Of a DNA stretch of 64,000 nucleotides, positions 7,477-16,019 are shown in pieces. The stretch is from positions 62,001-126,000 of the forward strand of contig NZ_FOAF01000008.1 of assembly GCF_900109575.1 (NCBI RefSeq). Direction: 5' to 3'. The notes under the pieces are model-generated. The model was given only the letters and a program-made list of their open reading frames with translations. It was not told the DNA's origin and did no database searches. This DNA is from Olivibacter domesticus. GTDB lineage: Bacteria > Bacteroidota > Bacteroidia > Sphingobacteriales > Sphingobacteriaceae. The first letter of the stretch is position 1. The number at the start of each line of letters is the position of its first letter. The position numbers and the translations under genes are program-made.

Positions 7477-8235
7477 TTATTGTGTGTTAAGATTTTTGCT
7501 TCCATCCTGTTGTACGAAATACCGAAACGTATAATAGGGAGCAGGCCAATTGAGATCTGATACAGTTGGTGGGTTGCCTTTATAGACGTTGATCAGCTCA
7601 AGTTTGGCGTATTTACCATCCGCCAATCGGATAACATATATTCTGTTTTTAATAGGTACAACTAGGTGGGTATTTAGGCTGTAATTGAACCAACCACTGG
7701 AGTTTGGTCCAGATGACCAGCCTATTTTACTGATCTCGCTTTGGTTAAATATGTCATCAGCAGGTGCCTCTGTGACTGAGCTATAAAGCTGATCGTATCT
7801 TACTATCGCAGTATTTGTTGCGGGTCCTCCATATCCTGGATTTGATTCGTCATTCGCATTGTTTACATAGACCTCACTGTTATAGGGGCCGGTAAATGCG
7901 AGATCCCATTCACCTGTTTTCAAATACCTCGCGGAATCTGCGGCATTACGTATCCAAATCTGTCTTTTGTCGCTGAAACGGTATAAGAAAATATAAAACG
8001 GTCGTTTTTCTTTCCCGTCTACCCCGTCAGACATAGAGGCATTGGTATCACCAGCCAAATCATATATAGCCGTACTCTTTCCGTCTTCATAGCCTGGAGT
8101 AATTTCCTCATTATTTTTACTGCAGCCGGTACTGAACAAGATACTTATGAAGAGGTATAAGAAGAGCCGTCTATCAGCATCCAATAGCCAATTCAAATAT
8201 CGTAAGCACCAGCATCTCGATTTTGTCGTTTTCAT
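7477..8235 (-). CDS. hmuY: HmuY family heme-binding lipoprotein (second copy)
   Basis: This 252-residue protein has a long N-terminal extension before its lipobox (ILFSTGCSKN, Cys38). It shows the family signature clearly: WDLAFTGPYNSEVYVNN, YGGPATNTAIVRYDQLYSSVTEAP, GWFNYSLNTHLVVP, YVIRLADGKYAKLELINVYK and PYYTFRYFVQQDG. It is the gene closest to the TonB receptor (170 bases downstream), the usual hmuR-hmuY order. The protein would sit on the outer membrane surface and deliver heme to the receptor. The N-terminal extension may indicate a later true start, but no in-frame ATG lies closer to the signal core. Confidence 0.9.
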   Translation of the reverse strand: MKTTKSRCWCLRYLNWLLDADRRLFLYLFISILFSTGCSKNNEEITPGYEDGKSTAIYDLAGDTNASMSDGVDGKEKRPFYIFLYRFSDKRQIWIRNAADSARYLKTGEWDLAFTGPYNSEVYVNNANDESNPGYGGPATNTAIVRYDQLYSSVTEAPADDIFNQSEISKIGWSSGPNSSGWFNYSLNTHLVVPIKNRIYVIRLADGKYAKLELINVYKGNPPTVSDLNWPAPYYTFRYFVQQDGSKNLNTQ

Positions 8236-8404
8236 GTTATTAATTAGTTGTTCTTATTTAGTTGTGAGTTACGAGTTGTGAGTTGTCAGGATGTTTGAAT
8301 AATCACTACTCCCTTTCATTCATTTATTATACATTTTGGTCTGTAAGCTTTACGCTATCCACTCTTTGCTTATTCAAGATTTATCGTTCATAACTCTTCA
8401 TTCA

Positions 8405-10750
8405 TCACTTAAAAAATCGATAGGTTATTCCTGCTAGCACCACTCGACCCAATTGTCCGGGCATCAGATAATCTGTATAGTCGGCTATGTTTTCAGCAGT
8501 GATTTGTAAAGCCAAATGTTTTTTAAATATTTTTTTCTCCACGGAAGCATTGAATAAAAAGAAACCATTTACAAAAGTGTCATAACGGTCTATGTAGTAA
8601 TTTCCATTTGCATCTTCAAAGGGGTATTTACCGCGATAATTCACCCGAAATGTAAGTCCTACGTCCCAGGGCTTGTAGTTATAGAAAATCCGCAGATTGG
8701 CCATATGCCTGGAACGGTTTTCCAGCCCCCAATAATCTGCTGTCTTAGAACGGAACGTTTCCCCTGTTGCCGGATTTCGTAGATTGTAATAGGGCCAATT
8801 ACCCGTTCGAATACTGTCTTTTACACTTTGATCTTTAGATAGCAGGTATTGATAGCCGAGTGAAACATCCAAACCAGGCAAGGGCTTATAAGAAACAGAG
8901 GCTTCCAGCCCTTTGTTGTTAACTTTGGGAAGATTTAAATAGGAATAAATCATTTGTCCGTCTGTTGCCGTAGCTACCTGAAAGCTGTTGATCTGATTTT
9001 TTATATGATGATAAAAAGCGCTCAGTTCTACCTGCCATTTACTCGAAGGACTTATTGTAGCAGTCAAGTTAAAGGTATTACTCTGTTCGGCTTGCAAACC
9101 GTCTTGTTGCAACTTATTGAAAGTATAATTCCGTAATTCACTCAACTGACCCGCGTCCCGCATAGCCAATAACTGTGTTCTGGCGATATCGGCGCCTAAT
9201 ACCGTATAACCAACCAATGGGTTCGTAAATACCTGAAAGCGTTGACGAAAATCAGGTGTTTTAAAACCCGAGCCAATGGCTGCTTTGAAGGTTAAAAATG
9301 CAGCAGGAATATACGTAACTCCTAGATTGGGGTTAAAACGGCCACCATAATTGGCGTGATAATCATAACGACCACCACCCAAAAGCTGCAACTGATCTGT
9401 TAGCTGCCATTCGCCTTGCGTATATACAAATCCATTTTTCATAGAGGGGATATCACCTAGCGAGCGGTCGTTCATCGTTTCTAACAAACCTCCAATACCA
9501 CCTGTTAAGGATAAAGCAGCAATCCGATACGCGAATTGTTGCTCTAGACGGAAAACTGATTGTAAAAAATTGTTCTGCTCTCCTAATGTCCCATTATTCC
9601 ACTCAATTTTGGAGTCCCAGTTGTAATGCGTGAAGTAAAAACGGCTAAGAGATTGCAGACCGTTTTTGTACGTGCTATTTAGATAAGCAGATGCGTTCAG
9701 ATCAGCCTCGTCCATATGATCCTTATATATGTCATTACCATATCCACGTGTCATTACCGATTTGCGCAATCCGTAACGACCACTTATACCTGCACTTGTG
9801 CTTTTGGCTAAGCGATAACGCACACGACCTTGTGAGGTGTAATTATCTGACGGTGGAACCGTAGTACCGCTCGTTTGGTACCGATTGTTTACATTGAACC
9901 CGTCAGTATGATAAAAATTCGCCGACAGATTGGCTTCACCCCGATTAGCGGCAAAGGGTGTTTCTCCTTCTAAGGTGGCGTCCACTATTTTTAATGATCC
10001 GTAACGGATGGAAGCCACTCCCTGTGGTTGTAAGGCCCCATGACGGGTGATTATATTGATTGCACCTCCCATAGCTTCACTGCCGAAAAGACAAGAAGCC
10101 GCCCCTTTAATTATTTCAATGCGTTCAATGTTAGTTACACTGATACGTGACAAATCAAAGCTTCCACCATTGCGTCCCACCATAGGCTGGCCATCAATTA
10201 GAATCATCACATATTCGGATGAAAAACCCTGTAGTTGAACGCCAACGGAGCGGTTTCCTCCAGCAATGTTGTTGACGATAGCAATACCTGTTTGCTCTTT
10301 TAAAATTTCATCGAGCCGCCTGCTGCCCATCAATTCAATTTGTTTACGGCTGATAACCGTTACTGGCATAGCCGAATTTGTCGCAGAAATCAGGTTGTCT
10401 GACTGAACAAGCTTATCATTAACCGATACTTCATTCAAAGTATGTGTGTCCTTCTGCAGTTTTATTTTTATCTGCGCTATCTGGCCTGCGGTAATTTCTA
10501 TAGATTGCTCATAATTCTTATACCCCATATGACTGACAGCTAGTGTATATACACCCGCATATAAATCGGCGATTTGGAAAGACCCGTCTTCCTCAACTTC
10601 CAAGAAATGATTATCTGGGTTTAGGGTTATAGTGGCAGCAGCAATGGCTCTTCCTTCTTCGTCGTAAATAACCCCTTGCAAAGAACCTTTGGTTTGACAA
10701 AATACAGTTAATGGGAATAAGTACAACATCAGTAAGTAAAATTTATACAT
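8405..10750 (-). CDS. hmuR: TonB-dependent heme/hemoprotein receptor, HmuR-like
   Basis: The 781-residue protein has a signal peptide, a CarboxypepD_reg-like domain (about 22-100, GSLQGVIYDEEGRAIAAATI), a plug (about 125-240, with GSRRLDEILKEQTGIAIVNN and GAASCLFGSEAMGGAINIIT) and a 22-strand-type barrel ending in a terminal aromatic (GITYRFFK). It imports heme across the outer membrane using TonB energy. Heme specificity is inferred from the two HmuY genes directly downstream and the divergent hmuTUV transporter. The length is somewhat greater than P. gingivalis HmuR because of the extra N-terminal domain. The promoter region (10751-10944) holds a Fur-like dyad, an AraC-type direct repeat and a second Fur-like half-dyad. 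Confidence 0.88.
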   Translation of the reverse strand: MYKFYLLMLYLFPLTVFCQTKGSLQGVIYDEEGRAIAAATITLNPDNHFLEVEEDGSFQIADLYAGVYTLAVSHMGYKNYEQSIEITAGQIAQIKIKLQKDTHTLNEVSVNDKLVQSDNLISATNSAMPVTVISRKQIELMGSRRLDEILKEQTGIAIVNNIAGGNRSVGVQLQGFSSEYVMILIDGQPMVGRNGGSFDLSRISVTNIERIEIIKGAASCLFGSEAMGGAINIITRHGALQPQGVASIRYGSLKIVDATLEGETPFAANRGEANLSANFYHTDGFNVNNRYQTSGTTVPPSDNYTSQGRVRYRLAKSTSAGISGRYGLRKSVMTRGYGNDIYKDHMDEADLNASAYLNSTYKNGLQSLSRFYFTHYNWDSKIEWNNGTLGEQNNFLQSVFRLEQQFAYRIAALSLTGGIGGLLETMNDRSLGDIPSMKNGFVYTQGEWQLTDQLQLLGGGRYDYHANYGGRFNPNLGVTYIPAAFLTFKAAIGSGFKTPDFRQRFQVFTNPLVGYTVLGADIARTQLLAMRDAGQLSELRNYTFNKLQQDGLQAEQSNTFNLTATISPSSKWQVELSAFYHHIKNQINSFQVATATDGQMIYSYLNLPKVNNKGLEASVSYKPLPGLDVSLGYQYLLSKDQSVKDSIRTGNWPYYNLRNPATGETFRSKTADYWGLENRSRHMANLRIFYNYKPWDVGLTFRVNYRGKYPFEDANGNYYIDRYDTFVNGFFLFNASVEKKIFKKHLALQITAENIADYTDYLMPGQLGRVVLAGITYRFFK

Positions 10751-10762
10751 TCATCTTATTTA

Positions 10763-10785
10763 TTATTTTTAATCATTCTAAATAA
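10763..10785. promoter_or_regulatory. Fur/PerR-like box at the receptor promoter
   Basis: The 23 bases match the dyad ATTTAGAATnATTCTAAAT and its flanking TA pairs except for two positions in the left arm (TT for AG). The right half ATTCTAAATAA is exact. The box overlaps or follows the inferred start of the receptor transcript, where a repressor would block it. Assignment to Fur or PerR is by resemblance only. Confidence 0.45.
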
Positions 10786-10790
10786 TAATA

Positions 10791-10854
10791 CAAATGTTGA
10801 GATAATCTGCCAGAAAGGTTGTATGCGAAACGTCTTATTTTGTATGAATTCCGC
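10791..10854 (-). promoter_or_regulatory. Putative AraC direct-repeat operator and -7 box for the heme receptor
   Basis: Half-sites TTGTATGCGAAACGT (10819-10833) and TTGTATGAATTCCGC (10840-10854) are 21 bp apart. On the minus strand AACATTTG (10791-10798) resembles the Bacteroidota -7 box and lies 21 bases from the proximal repeat. I see no TTTG at -33, as expected for a promoter needing an activator. Layout and sequence match the site before heme oxygenase. Confidence 0.6.
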
Positions 10855-10890
10855 CATAAAAGCGAGAATGTGCTGAATATGAAGAGTTAG

Positions 10891-10913
10891 TATTTTGTAA
10901 TTATTCTAAATAA
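10891..10913. promoter_or_regulatory. Fur/PerR-like half-dyad before hmuT
   Basis: ATTCTAAATAA at 10903-10913 repeats the right half of the box at 10763, with a weaker left arm (TATTTTGTAAT). It lies 31 bases before the hmuT start codon, so a bound repressor would cover the promoter or leader. Confidence 0.35.
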
Positions 10914-10944
10914 CAGTTGTTTTGTGAGCGTGATTTAGAAATTT

Positions 10945-11781
10945 ATGAAAAGACGATTTTTTTTAACGATCCTGACAGGGTTTATCGTTACCTATTGTTA
11001 TGGCATTCCGAACAGAATTATAACGCTTAGCGGTGCATTAACAGAAACGGTAGATGCACTGGGCTTAGGGAGCAAGATAGTTGCGACAGACGTGACAAGC
11101 ATTTATCCAACTTATGTGAAACAGCTACCGAAGGTGAGCCGTAATCGATCAGTTTCTACAGAGGGGCTGCTGTCATTCACCCCAGACATCATACTGGCTC
11201 CTGAAGGGCATATCAGTAAGGAGATACAATATCAACTAAAGATGTCTGGTATACAGCTTGTTATGTTTAAACAAGAGTATAGTGCAGCTGGGGCGGTTGA
11301 CTTTATCCAATCTGTGGCGAATGCAGTTGGTGTGCCCGAGAAGGGAAAGATGTTAGCCGAAAAAACTGAAGAACGACTCCAAGTGGCTATTGCGAAAATA
11401 AAGAAATCTAAACAAGTCCAGAAGAAAGTACTATTCATTTATGCACGTGGAACGGGCACTATGAGTGTTGCAGGGAAAGGCAGCAGCATCGATGCTATCA
11501 TCAAGCTGGCAGGAGCACAAAATGCGATTTATGAGTTTTCAGATTTTAAACCCTATACTACGGAGGCCATGGTAAAAGCTGATCCAGATGTTATATTGAT
11601 GTTTGATTTCGGTTTAAGCAGTTTGGGCGGAAAGGCATCTGTTTTGAAGATGCCCGGTATGAAACTTACAAAAGCCGGTAAGAATGAACATATTATAGAT
11701 ATGGATGGTCAATTGCTTACCAATTTCAGTGTGCGTCTGCCTGATGCCATTTTAGCACTTCATCAGGAATTAAGTAGATAG
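10945..11781 (+). CDS. hmuT: Heme ABC transporter substrate-binding protein
   Basis: The 278-residue protein has a cleavable signal peptide (FFLTILTGFIVTYCYG) and the two-lobe cluster A-II binding-protein fold of HmuT/BtuF type. Visible landmarks are RIITLSGALTETVDALGLG, YPTYVKQLPKVSRNRSVSTE, FTPDIILAPEG and, in the second lobe, KKVLFIYARGTGTMSVAGKG. It would carry heme from the outer membrane receptor to the permease. It is the first gene of a tight plus-strand trio (2-base gap to the next), divergent from the receptor. HmuT specificity comes from the neighbourhood; a vitamin B12 or siderophore role is less likely. Confidence 0.87.
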   Translation: MKRRFFLTILTGFIVTYCYGIPNRIITLSGALTETVDALGLGSKIVATDVTSIYPTYVKQLPKVSRNRSVSTEGLLSFTPDIILAPEGHISKEIQYQLKMSGIQLVMFKQEYSAAGAVDFIQSVANAVGVPEKGKMLAEKTEERLQVAIAKIKKSKQVQKKVLFIYARGTGTMSVAGKGSSIDAIIKLAGAQNAIYEFSDFKPYTTEAMVKADPDVILMFDFGLSSLGGKASVLKMPGMKLTKAGKNEHIIDMDGQLLTNFSVRLPDAILALHQELSR

Positions 11782-11783
11782 AA

Positions 11784-12821
11784 ATGAGGAAACTAGCAAT
11801 ATATTGTTTATTAATCTGCAGTTTGTTTTTGGTCATTTTCTCTTCACTCATCTTTGGCGCCATGCACATCCCTATCAAAGAGGTCTTGTCTATATTAAGC
11901 AAGTACCTGGGCTTGCATGATGCGAATGTGAACAATACTTATGAGGGTGTTATCTATATTATAAGGCTTCCGCGTTTATTATTAGGGTTATTAGTTGGAG
12001 CCGCTTTAGGAGTATCTGGTGCGGCCATACAAGGCATCTTTCGCAATCCCCTTGCCGAACCAGGTCTCATAGGTATTTCAGCGGGTGCCTCGTTAATGGC
12101 TGTTATTGTCATCAGCTTGGAATTGAGCCTACTTGCTAGTTTAAGCAATTTATTGGGCTATTATTTATTAGCATTTGGGGCTTTCGTTGGCGCGGGTGTG
12201 GTAGCTTTCCTTGTGTACAATATAGCTAGAACCGATGGAAGGGCGAATGTGGCTACCATGTTATTAGCAGGCATCGCTATTAACGCCTTTGCAGGAGCGT
12301 TAACTGGATTAATAACATACTTGGCCGATGAGCAACAATTACGTACCATTACCTTTTGGATGTTGGGAAGCTTGGGTGGCGCTACGTGGCAAACGGTATG
12401 GAGTGTGATGCCTTTTATTGCTCTTCCCTTAATTGTTCTTCCACTTTTGGGGAAATCACTAAACGCATTTTCTTTGGGGGAGACTCAGGCCAGTATCCTG
12501 GGATTGCGACCGAATAGGGTAAAAACGCAGGTTGTAGTACTCGCTACGCTAGCCGTTGGTGCGTCGGTAGCAGTATCTGGCATAATTGGTTTCGTTGGTT
12601 TGCTAGTACCTCACATTGTTCGTTTAGCAGGGGGTGTTGATCATCGATTTGTGTTGCCGGCCTCTGCACTATTTGGAGCCCTTACCTTAACTTTGGCCGA
12701 TGTATTGGCCCGTAATTTAGCTGCCCCCATCGAATTGCCAATAGGTGTTATCACAGCACTTTTAGGTTCACCTGTTTTCTTATATATACTTATTAAAGAG
12801 AAAAAAAAGCTCTTTAACTAA
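11784..12821 (+). CDS. hmuU: Heme ABC transporter permease (FecCD family)
   Basis: The 345-residue polytopic protein belongs to the FecCD/BtuC permease family, with about ten membrane segments. Characteristic stretches include RLPRLLLGLLVGAALGVSGA (the conserved RLPR entry), IFRNPLAEPGLIGISAGAS (the NPLA..G.iGi.sGA motif) and, near the end, GFVGLLVPHIVRL, which holds the coupling helix to the ATPase. It forms the dimeric channel for heme across the inner membrane. It starts two bases after hmuT and is followed 11 bases later by hmuV, so the three are one operon. Confidence 0.9.
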   Translation: MRKLAIYCLLICSLFLVIFSSLIFGAMHIPIKEVLSILSKYLGLHDANVNNTYEGVIYIIRLPRLLLGLLVGAALGVSGAAIQGIFRNPLAEPGLIGISAGASLMAVIVISLELSLLASLSNLLGYYLLAFGAFVGAGVVAFLVYNIARTDGRANVATMLLAGIAINAFAGALTGLITYLADEQQLRTITFWMLGSLGGATWQTVWSVMPFIALPLIVLPLLGKSLNAFSLGETQASILGLRPNRVKTQVVVLATLAVGASVAVSGIIGFVGLLVPHIVRLAGGVDHRFVLPASALFGALTLTLADVLARNLAAPIELPIGVITALLGSPVFLYILIKEKKKLFN

Positions 12822-12832
12822 TATGATTTAAT

Positions 12833-13678
12833 ATGCTTACCGCCACTGCATTAAACTATAAAATTGGAAAATATTGTCTACTACGTGATGTCAGTTTTCA
12901 GATACAACCCGGAGAGTTTTTGGCCATTCTAGGAGCTAACGGTGCTGGTAAATCTACTTTGATAAATATTCTAAGTGGAGAAAAAAAGCCTAGCTCCGGC
13001 AACGTTTGGCTCTTTAACAAAGAGTTAAACGAATATTTACCACATGAGCTAGCTAAGAAGAGAACGATTCTCCAACAGCACAACAGTGTACAGCTTAGCT
13101 TCTCAGTTGAAGAAGTACTCTTGATGGGGAGATACCCGCATTTTAAACATCGTCCAGGCAAATTTGATTTCATTGTTATAGAGGAAACGATGGAAGTATG
13201 TGGCATTGCACATCTTGCAAAGCGTTCCTATCCCTCCCTTTCTGGTGGAGAACAGCAAAGAGTTCAATATGCACGAATATTATGCCAGATCTGGGATCAA
13301 CCGAAAAGTCTACTACTGATGGACGAACCTGTTGCCGCGCTAGATCCACAATACCAACAACAAACGATGGCGATAGCAAAAGCCTTTAGTACGAGAGGTT
13401 TTATGGTAATTGCTGTATTACATGAAATTAATTTAGCAGCGCAATATGCCGACCGTATCCTGATGTTAAAAGGTGGTCGAAAATGGCTTGATGGCACACC
13501 CATAGAAGTTTTGACACCTGCACATATTTATGCTATTTTTAATACGGATGTTGACGTTATGATAAACAAACAGACTTTGAAACCAATTGTAATACCTAAA
13601 CAGCTAGATCTAGATGTTGGTGGCTTTAACTCCTTATTATCACCTATTTCCGTAGAAAATACGGAGGCTCTTACCTAA
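12833..13678 (+). CDS. hmuV: Heme ABC transporter ATP-binding protein
   Basis: All ABC ATPase motifs are present: Walker A GANGAGKSTL (about 34-43), the signature LSGGEQQRVQYARIL (about 137-151), Walker B SLLLMDEPVAALD and the switch histidine in VIAVLHEINLAAQYADR. The 281 residues match the HmuV/BtuD size. The C-terminal tail beyond the nucleotide-binding domain is not conserved in a way I recognise. It powers the HmuU permease. Its last 8 bases overlap the convergent AraC gene, with no terminator between them, so read-through and transcriptional interference are possible. Confidence 0.92.
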   Translation: MLTATALNYKIGKYCLLRDVSFQIQPGEFLAILGANGAGKSTLINILSGEKKPSSGNVWLFNKELNEYLPHELAKKRTILQQHNSVQLSFSVEEVLLMGRYPHFKHRPGKFDFIVIEETMEVCGIAHLAKRSYPSLSGGEQQRVQYARILCQIWDQPKSLLLMDEPVAALDPQYQQQTMAIAKAFSTRGFMVIAVLHEINLAAQYADRILMLKGGRKWLDGTPIEVLTPAHIYAIFNTDVDVMINKQTLKPIVIPKQLDLDVGGFNSLLSPISVENTEALT

Positions 13679-14642
13679 CATCACTAGGAGCTATGCCAAA
13701 ATATTTCTTAAAAGCTGCACTGAAATTCTGTTGATGGTTATAACCTGTAGCATTCGCTACTTCAGCAATACTTTTGCATGCCTCCAATAAAAGGGAACGA
13801 GCCTTTTCCATACGTACCCTAGTCAAATAGTCATATATAGTAACCGAAAAATAATCTTTAAAAGACTGGCGTAATTTCGATTCGCTCATTCCAATTTCTT
13901 CAGCCAAAGTTCTTTGTGTAGGCGCCTGCGCATAGCGCTCGTCCAATATTGTTCTAGCTTTGAGCAGTTTAATAATGTCGTCGCCCACTAAATGCTCTCT
14001 TTCTTCAGCAAAGCTATCATTTAGCTGCTCTAATTGATAAACTAATAATTCGGATATTTTAGATTCTGTATGAATGCGGCGTAACTCTCCCGTCCTTTTA
14101 TTATCTTTAAGCTCTGAAATAACCTTCAACATTTCATGTGTTACAAACATATCGTCATGAGCAAAAGAGGTATATTCTCCCTTATTTATCTTTTGTACGA
14201 AATCCTCATGTAAAACCGATTCTGGTGCGATTAACTTGAAATAGAAGTCTTTTGATAAAACAACTAAAAAGTAGTCATATTCTGCACCTGATTGAAGCTC
14301 ATAATCTTCCACAAAGGAAGGTATATAACGTACATTATGCCTTCCCCTTCCATGAAATGAGGTTTTAATTTTTCTATTATTATCGTTTCTGTAAAATACA
14401 AACTGACTGGTTACTGTTTCGCCCTCCACCTCTGTATGTATGCGGACTGGTCCTTTAAAGCTCATTTCTGAATATAAAATAAACAAACCGCCAGTAGATA
14501 GCTGATAATTGGACATATGTATTGGATGTCGCTCTATGACGGTCTTTTTTTCATTCAAGGGGCTATTTGGGAGACATATATCAGATATATCTTCAATAAA
14601 TAACCAATCTTGCAAACCTTCTATTTTACTTTTAACTATCAT
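13671..14642 (-). CDS. AraC family regulator, probable heme locus activator
   Basis: A 323-residue protein (from the ATG at 14642; an alternative start at 14678 would add 12 residues). The C-terminal 100 residues are two AraC helix-turn-helix motifs: QRTLAEEIGMSESKLRQSF and IAEVANATGYNHQQNFSAAF, closing KKYFGIAPSDVR. The N-terminal two thirds resembles PchR-type sensory domains, possibly binding a heme- or siderophore-related ligand. It converges with hmuV, overlapping by 8 bases. The phased direct repeats before heme oxygenase and the heme receptor are its most likely binding sites. An ATTCTAAATAA box lies about 50 bases upstream of its start, suggesting iron control of the regulator itself. 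Regulatory targets are inferred. Confidence 0.85.
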   Translation of the reverse strand: MIVKSKIEGLQDWLFIEDISDICLPNSPLNEKKTVIERHPIHMSNYQLSTGGLFILYSEMSFKGPVRIHTEVEGETVTSQFVFYRNDNNRKIKTSFHGRGRHNVRYIPSFVEDYELQSGAEYDYFLVVLSKDFYFKLIAPESVLHEDFVQKINKGEYTSFAHDDMFVTHEMLKVISELKDNKRTGELRRIHTESKISELLVYQLEQLNDSFAEEREHLVGDDIIKLLKARTILDERYAQAPTQRTLAEEIGMSESKLRQSFKDYFSVTIYDYLTRVRMEKARSLLLEACKSIAEVANATGYNHQQNFSAAFKKYFGIAPSDVR

Positions 14643-14684
14643 GGCAAGCACATCTATGCTACAAATATATAAAATCATTTCGTA

Positions 14685-14705
14685 ATTTATACTGATTCTA
14701 AATAA
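14685..14705. promoter_or_regulatory. Fur/PerR-like box before the AraC gene
   Basis: ATTTATACT-G-ATTCTAAAT (14685-14703), extended by AA, differs from the perfect dyad at two left-arm positions. It is the third copy of ATTCTAAATAA in the locus and lies in the short gap between the AraC and ribokinase genes. Confidence 0.4.
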
Positions 14706-14799
14706 TAACCCATAGAGGCCTTACGTAAAAAGAAACCTTAATAACGTGATTTCTGGAAATGTTGTGTTTATTTGTTGTGAATGTTTAACTTGTTCGTGT

Positions 14800-15717
14800 A
14801 TGTCGAGTAAAATTATTGTGGTAGGTAGTTCTAATATGGATATGGTCGTAAAATCAACCCATATACCGGCGCCAGGGGAGACAGTACTTGGAGGTGACTT
14901 TTTAATGAACCCTGGAGGAAAAGGAGCAAACCAGGCAGTTGCTGCTGCGCGCCTAGGAGGGAAGGTCGCATTTATCACTAAAATAGGAAATTATATTTTT
15001 GGTCACCAATTAGCACAGCTATTTGGTGAAGAAGAAATTAATATGAAGGGTATCTTAGCTGATGCCAACAGTCCGTCAGGAATCGCTCTTATCACGGTAG
15101 ATGAAGTAGGTGAGAACAGTATCGTAGTAGCACCGGGAGCTAATGCCCATTTAAATAAACAGGATGTTATTACAAAATTAAAAGCTTATCCTGCTGCAAA
15201 AATTATCTTGTTACAATTAGAAATCCCAATAGAAACGGTAGAGGCTATCCTGAGATATGCGCAGGAAAAAGATATCAGGATAATGGTTAATCCAGCTCCC
15301 GTTAATAAAAGAATATTAAATCTTTTCCCTTTTATCGATATACTTACACCTAATGCAAAAGAAGCCGAAATGTTATCAGGCATCGCTATAAGCGATATAG
15401 AGACAGCAAAATTAGCTGCTAGCGAAATTTGTAAGAAAGGCGTAAAAGAGGTGATTATTACTTTAGGAAAATTGGGCGCTATCCAAGTAAATAAGGACGG
15501 GGCCAGGCACATCGAGGCACCACAGGTAGCGGCTATAGATACAACGGCTGCCGGAGATGTGTTTAATGGAGCGATAGCCGTGTACCTAGCAGAGGGGAAA
15601 ACATTACTTGAAGCCATTTCCTTTGCCTGTAAAGCCGCCGCCATAGCGGTCACAAAGTTAGGTGCATATTCATCGATACCTTATCGAAAGGAAGTGCTCT
15701 TGGCGAATACTGAGTAG
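14800..15717 (+). CDS. rbsK: Ribokinase
   Basis: The protein (305 residues from the ATG at 14800) begins MSSKIIVVGSSNMDMVV, the normal ribokinase start. A longer in-frame start at 14746 would add 18 unusual cysteine-rich residues and I reject it. PfkB family features are complete: NPGGKGANQAVAAARLGG near residue 40, the substrate-binding entry, and AIDTTAAGDVFNGA with the catalytic Asp of signature 2. It phosphorylates D-ribose at O5 for entry into the pentose phosphate pathway. No ribose transporter or hydrolase is adjacent, so it is a stand-alone gene; nucleoside salvage is the likely source of ribose. Confidence 0.92.
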   Translation: MSSKIIVVGSSNMDMVVKSTHIPAPGETVLGGDFLMNPGGKGANQAVAAARLGGKVAFITKIGNYIFGHQLAQLFGEEEINMKGILADANSPSGIALITVDEVGENSIVVAPGANAHLNKQDVITKLKAYPAAKIILLQLEIPIETVEAILRYAQEKDIRIMVNPAPVNKRILNLFPFIDILTPNAKEAEMLSGIAISDIETAKLAASEICKKGVKEVIITLGKLGAIQVNKDGARHIEAPQVAAIDTTAAGDVFNGAIAVYLAEGKTLLEAISFACKAAAIAVTKLGAYSSIPYRKEVLLANTE

Positions 15718-16019
15718 GGGGGCATTTTATCATCTCTCAAATTGATGATCATTTCATATACCGCGATGTAACCCTGTGATGTGAGCATTCAAAAAAGAAT
15801 GTTGAAAGTATTGTATTGATTATCTAAGAAGTGTAGGCAGAACTTAAGCTACCAGAAAACCAGTAGAAAAAATAGCTCATTTACTAGGATTGTACATCTT
15901 GGTGAAATAAAGCATTTTTGTAATAGAACTTGACAAAGTATCTAGTGAGCCGCCTAAAAAATAAAACTTATTGTATTTAAATCTAGAAAAAAACAGACTA
16001 ATATTTAAAAATTTTGACT
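15718..16019. other. Intergenic stretch, no gene seen
   Basis: A weak 6-bp hairpin (ATCATC/GATGAT) lies just after the ribokinase stop and may help end its transcript. I see no coding frame with family resemblance and no further repeat. The promoter of the following secreted protein must lie here. Confidence 0.4.

Noticed and set aside
14746-14799. Longer ribokinase start
   Set aside because: Adds a cysteine-rich peptide absent from the family; the ATG at 14800 gives the conserved start.
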